The position numbers and the translations under genes are program-made. The notes under the pieces were generated by a model. That model had not been told where the DNA came from, searched no databases, and saw only the letters and a program-made list of their open reading frames with translations. Below are positions 5,742 through 6,116 of a stretch of 6,116 nt of DNA, one piece after another; the stretch's first letter is position 1, and each line of letters begins with the position of its first letter. Location of the stretch: contig CALMNI010000094.1 of assembly GCA_937868555.1 (NCBI GenBank), positions 1-6,116 on the forward strand, written 5' to 3'. Source of the DNA: an uncultured bacterium. Its GTDB lineage: Bacteria > Patescibacteriota > Patescibacteriia > Patescibacteriales > Patescibacteriaceae.

Positions 5742-5750
5742 TGCTATAGT
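5742..5750 (+). promoter_or_regulatory. Putative extended -10 promoter of dtd
   Basis: TGC-TATAGT (5742-5750) lies 11 bp before the dtd ATG. Transcription would start about 5 nt upstream of the start codon, so the mRNA would be nearly leaderless. The only good -35-like sequence (TTGTCA, 5718-5723) is 21 bp away, which is too far. Confidence 0.45.
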
Positions 5751-5761
5751 ATGCTGTTTTT

Positions 5762-6088
5762 ATGAAAGTAGTCATCCAACGTGTCAGCCGTGCTACTGTT
5801 ACCGTCCAAAGTGAAACTATAGGTTCTATTAAAGAGGGGCTATTGGTATTTTTTGCCGTGCACGCCAAGGACACAGAGGAAATGATCCCTAAAATGGCTG
5901 AAAAAATTAGTAATCTCAGGATTTTTGAAGATATGGAAGGAAAATTAAATCATTCGGTTATTGATACAAAGGGAGAAATATTAGTAGTATCCCAATTCAC
6001 GCTCTATGGTGACTGCAGCAAAGGCAACAGGCCTAGTTTTATAGAGGCGGCAGCTCCGGCAATAGCTGAACAACATTATGAAAAATGA
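5762..6088 (+). CDS. dtd: D-aminoacyl-tRNA deacylase (Dtd), interrupted by in-frame TGA and cut by the window end
   Basis: Dtd hydrolyses D-aminoacyl-tRNA and glycyl-tRNA(Ala), keeping D-amino acids out of proteins. The 108 residues before the first stop match the family from its N-terminus: MKVVIQRVSRATVTV, GLLVFFAVHAKDT, LRIFEDMEGKLNHSV (52-66), the active-site SQFTL with Thr80 (77-81) and RPSF (90-93). The family is normally about 145-150 residues. Codon 109 (6086-6088) is TGA, but the same frame goes on as IGYLVAKGI to the window edge, which fits the usual '(Y)EKF-x-x-YL-x-x-KGI' continuation. So this looks like a nonsense change at a position that is often Phe, rather than a natural end. 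The missing C-terminus holds the conserved Gly-cis-Pro (NDGPVT-like) motif needed for chiral proofreading, so a 108-residue product should be inactive. The rest of the gene should lie to the right of this window. Confidence 0.88.
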   Translation: MKVVIQRVSRATVTVQSETIGSIKEGLLVFFAVHAKDTEEMIPKMAEKISNLRIFEDMEGKLNHSVIDTKGEILVVSQFTLYGDCSKGNRPSFIEAAAPAIAEQHYEK

Positions 6089-6116
6089 ATTGGCTATTTA
6101 GTAGCTAAAGGTATAC

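Noticed and set aside
6086..6088. TGA read as glycine, as in Gracilibacteria/Absconditabacteria
   Set aside because: TGA is used as a normal stop at 4896-4898, the other interrupted gene has TAA, and glycine is not the expected residue at this Dtd position.
6104..6116. GTATAC palindrome at the right edge, resembling the sequence before lexA (GTATACTTTAG)
   Set aside because: It is short, lies within the continuing dtd frame, and the match covers only a -10-like hexamer plus a few bases.

Overview
The window looks like a chromosomal piece of a Patescibacteria/CPR bacterium, probably Parcubacteria-like. The main evidence is a type IV pilin-like N-terminus (GFTLVELLVVIAIIG, then KSRDAKRLSDL and ALDMYYSYNRHYP), a pattern typical of that group, here fused to a FISUMP (Fib_succ_major) domain. 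Other supporting signs are moderately AT-rich DNA, tightly packed single-gene units and few Shine-Dalgarno sites. The lineage is inferred from these features; there is no rRNA or ribosomal-protein marker.

Layout, left to right. Positions 1-83 are upstream DNA with one perfect DnaA box and the lexA promoter. Then comes lexA (102-731, +), an RhlE-like DEAD-box RNA helicase (782-2131, +), and msrA (2145-2678, +) interrupted at codon 29 by an in-frame TAA. A strong bidirectional terminator (2679-2712) closes this block. Next is a divergent pair: a secreted FISUMP protein (2719-3660, -) and a pilin-FISUMP fusion (3733-4869, +), fired from overlapping promoters in a 72-bp gap. A second terminator (4883-4917) separates the pilin gene from a TIM-barrel protein distantly like phosphoribosylanthranilate isomerase (4896-5651, -). 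The last gene is dtd (from 5762, +), interrupted by an in-frame TGA at codon 109 and then cut by the window end.

The first three genes fit a stress and housekeeping theme: SOS control, RNA remodelling, and repair of oxidised methionine. Dtd edits D-aminoacyl-tRNA. The central pair is a cell-surface module: the same ten-cysteine domain is offered once behind a signal peptide and once on a pilin stalk.

The most interesting signal is in that pair. The two genes carry a 188-bp stretch that is identical in inverted orientation (3191-3378 and 4213-4400) and in the same reading frame. The coding sequence after it is only about 72% identical at protein level. The segment between the arms holds both promoters and both N-termini. 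Recombination between the arms would therefore invert that segment and swap the C-terminal domain halves in frame between the secreted and pilin forms. This is a hypothesis, but the geometry is read directly from the sequence. The second unusual point is that two genes in 6 kb are each broken by one in-frame stop, with family homology continuing on both sides.
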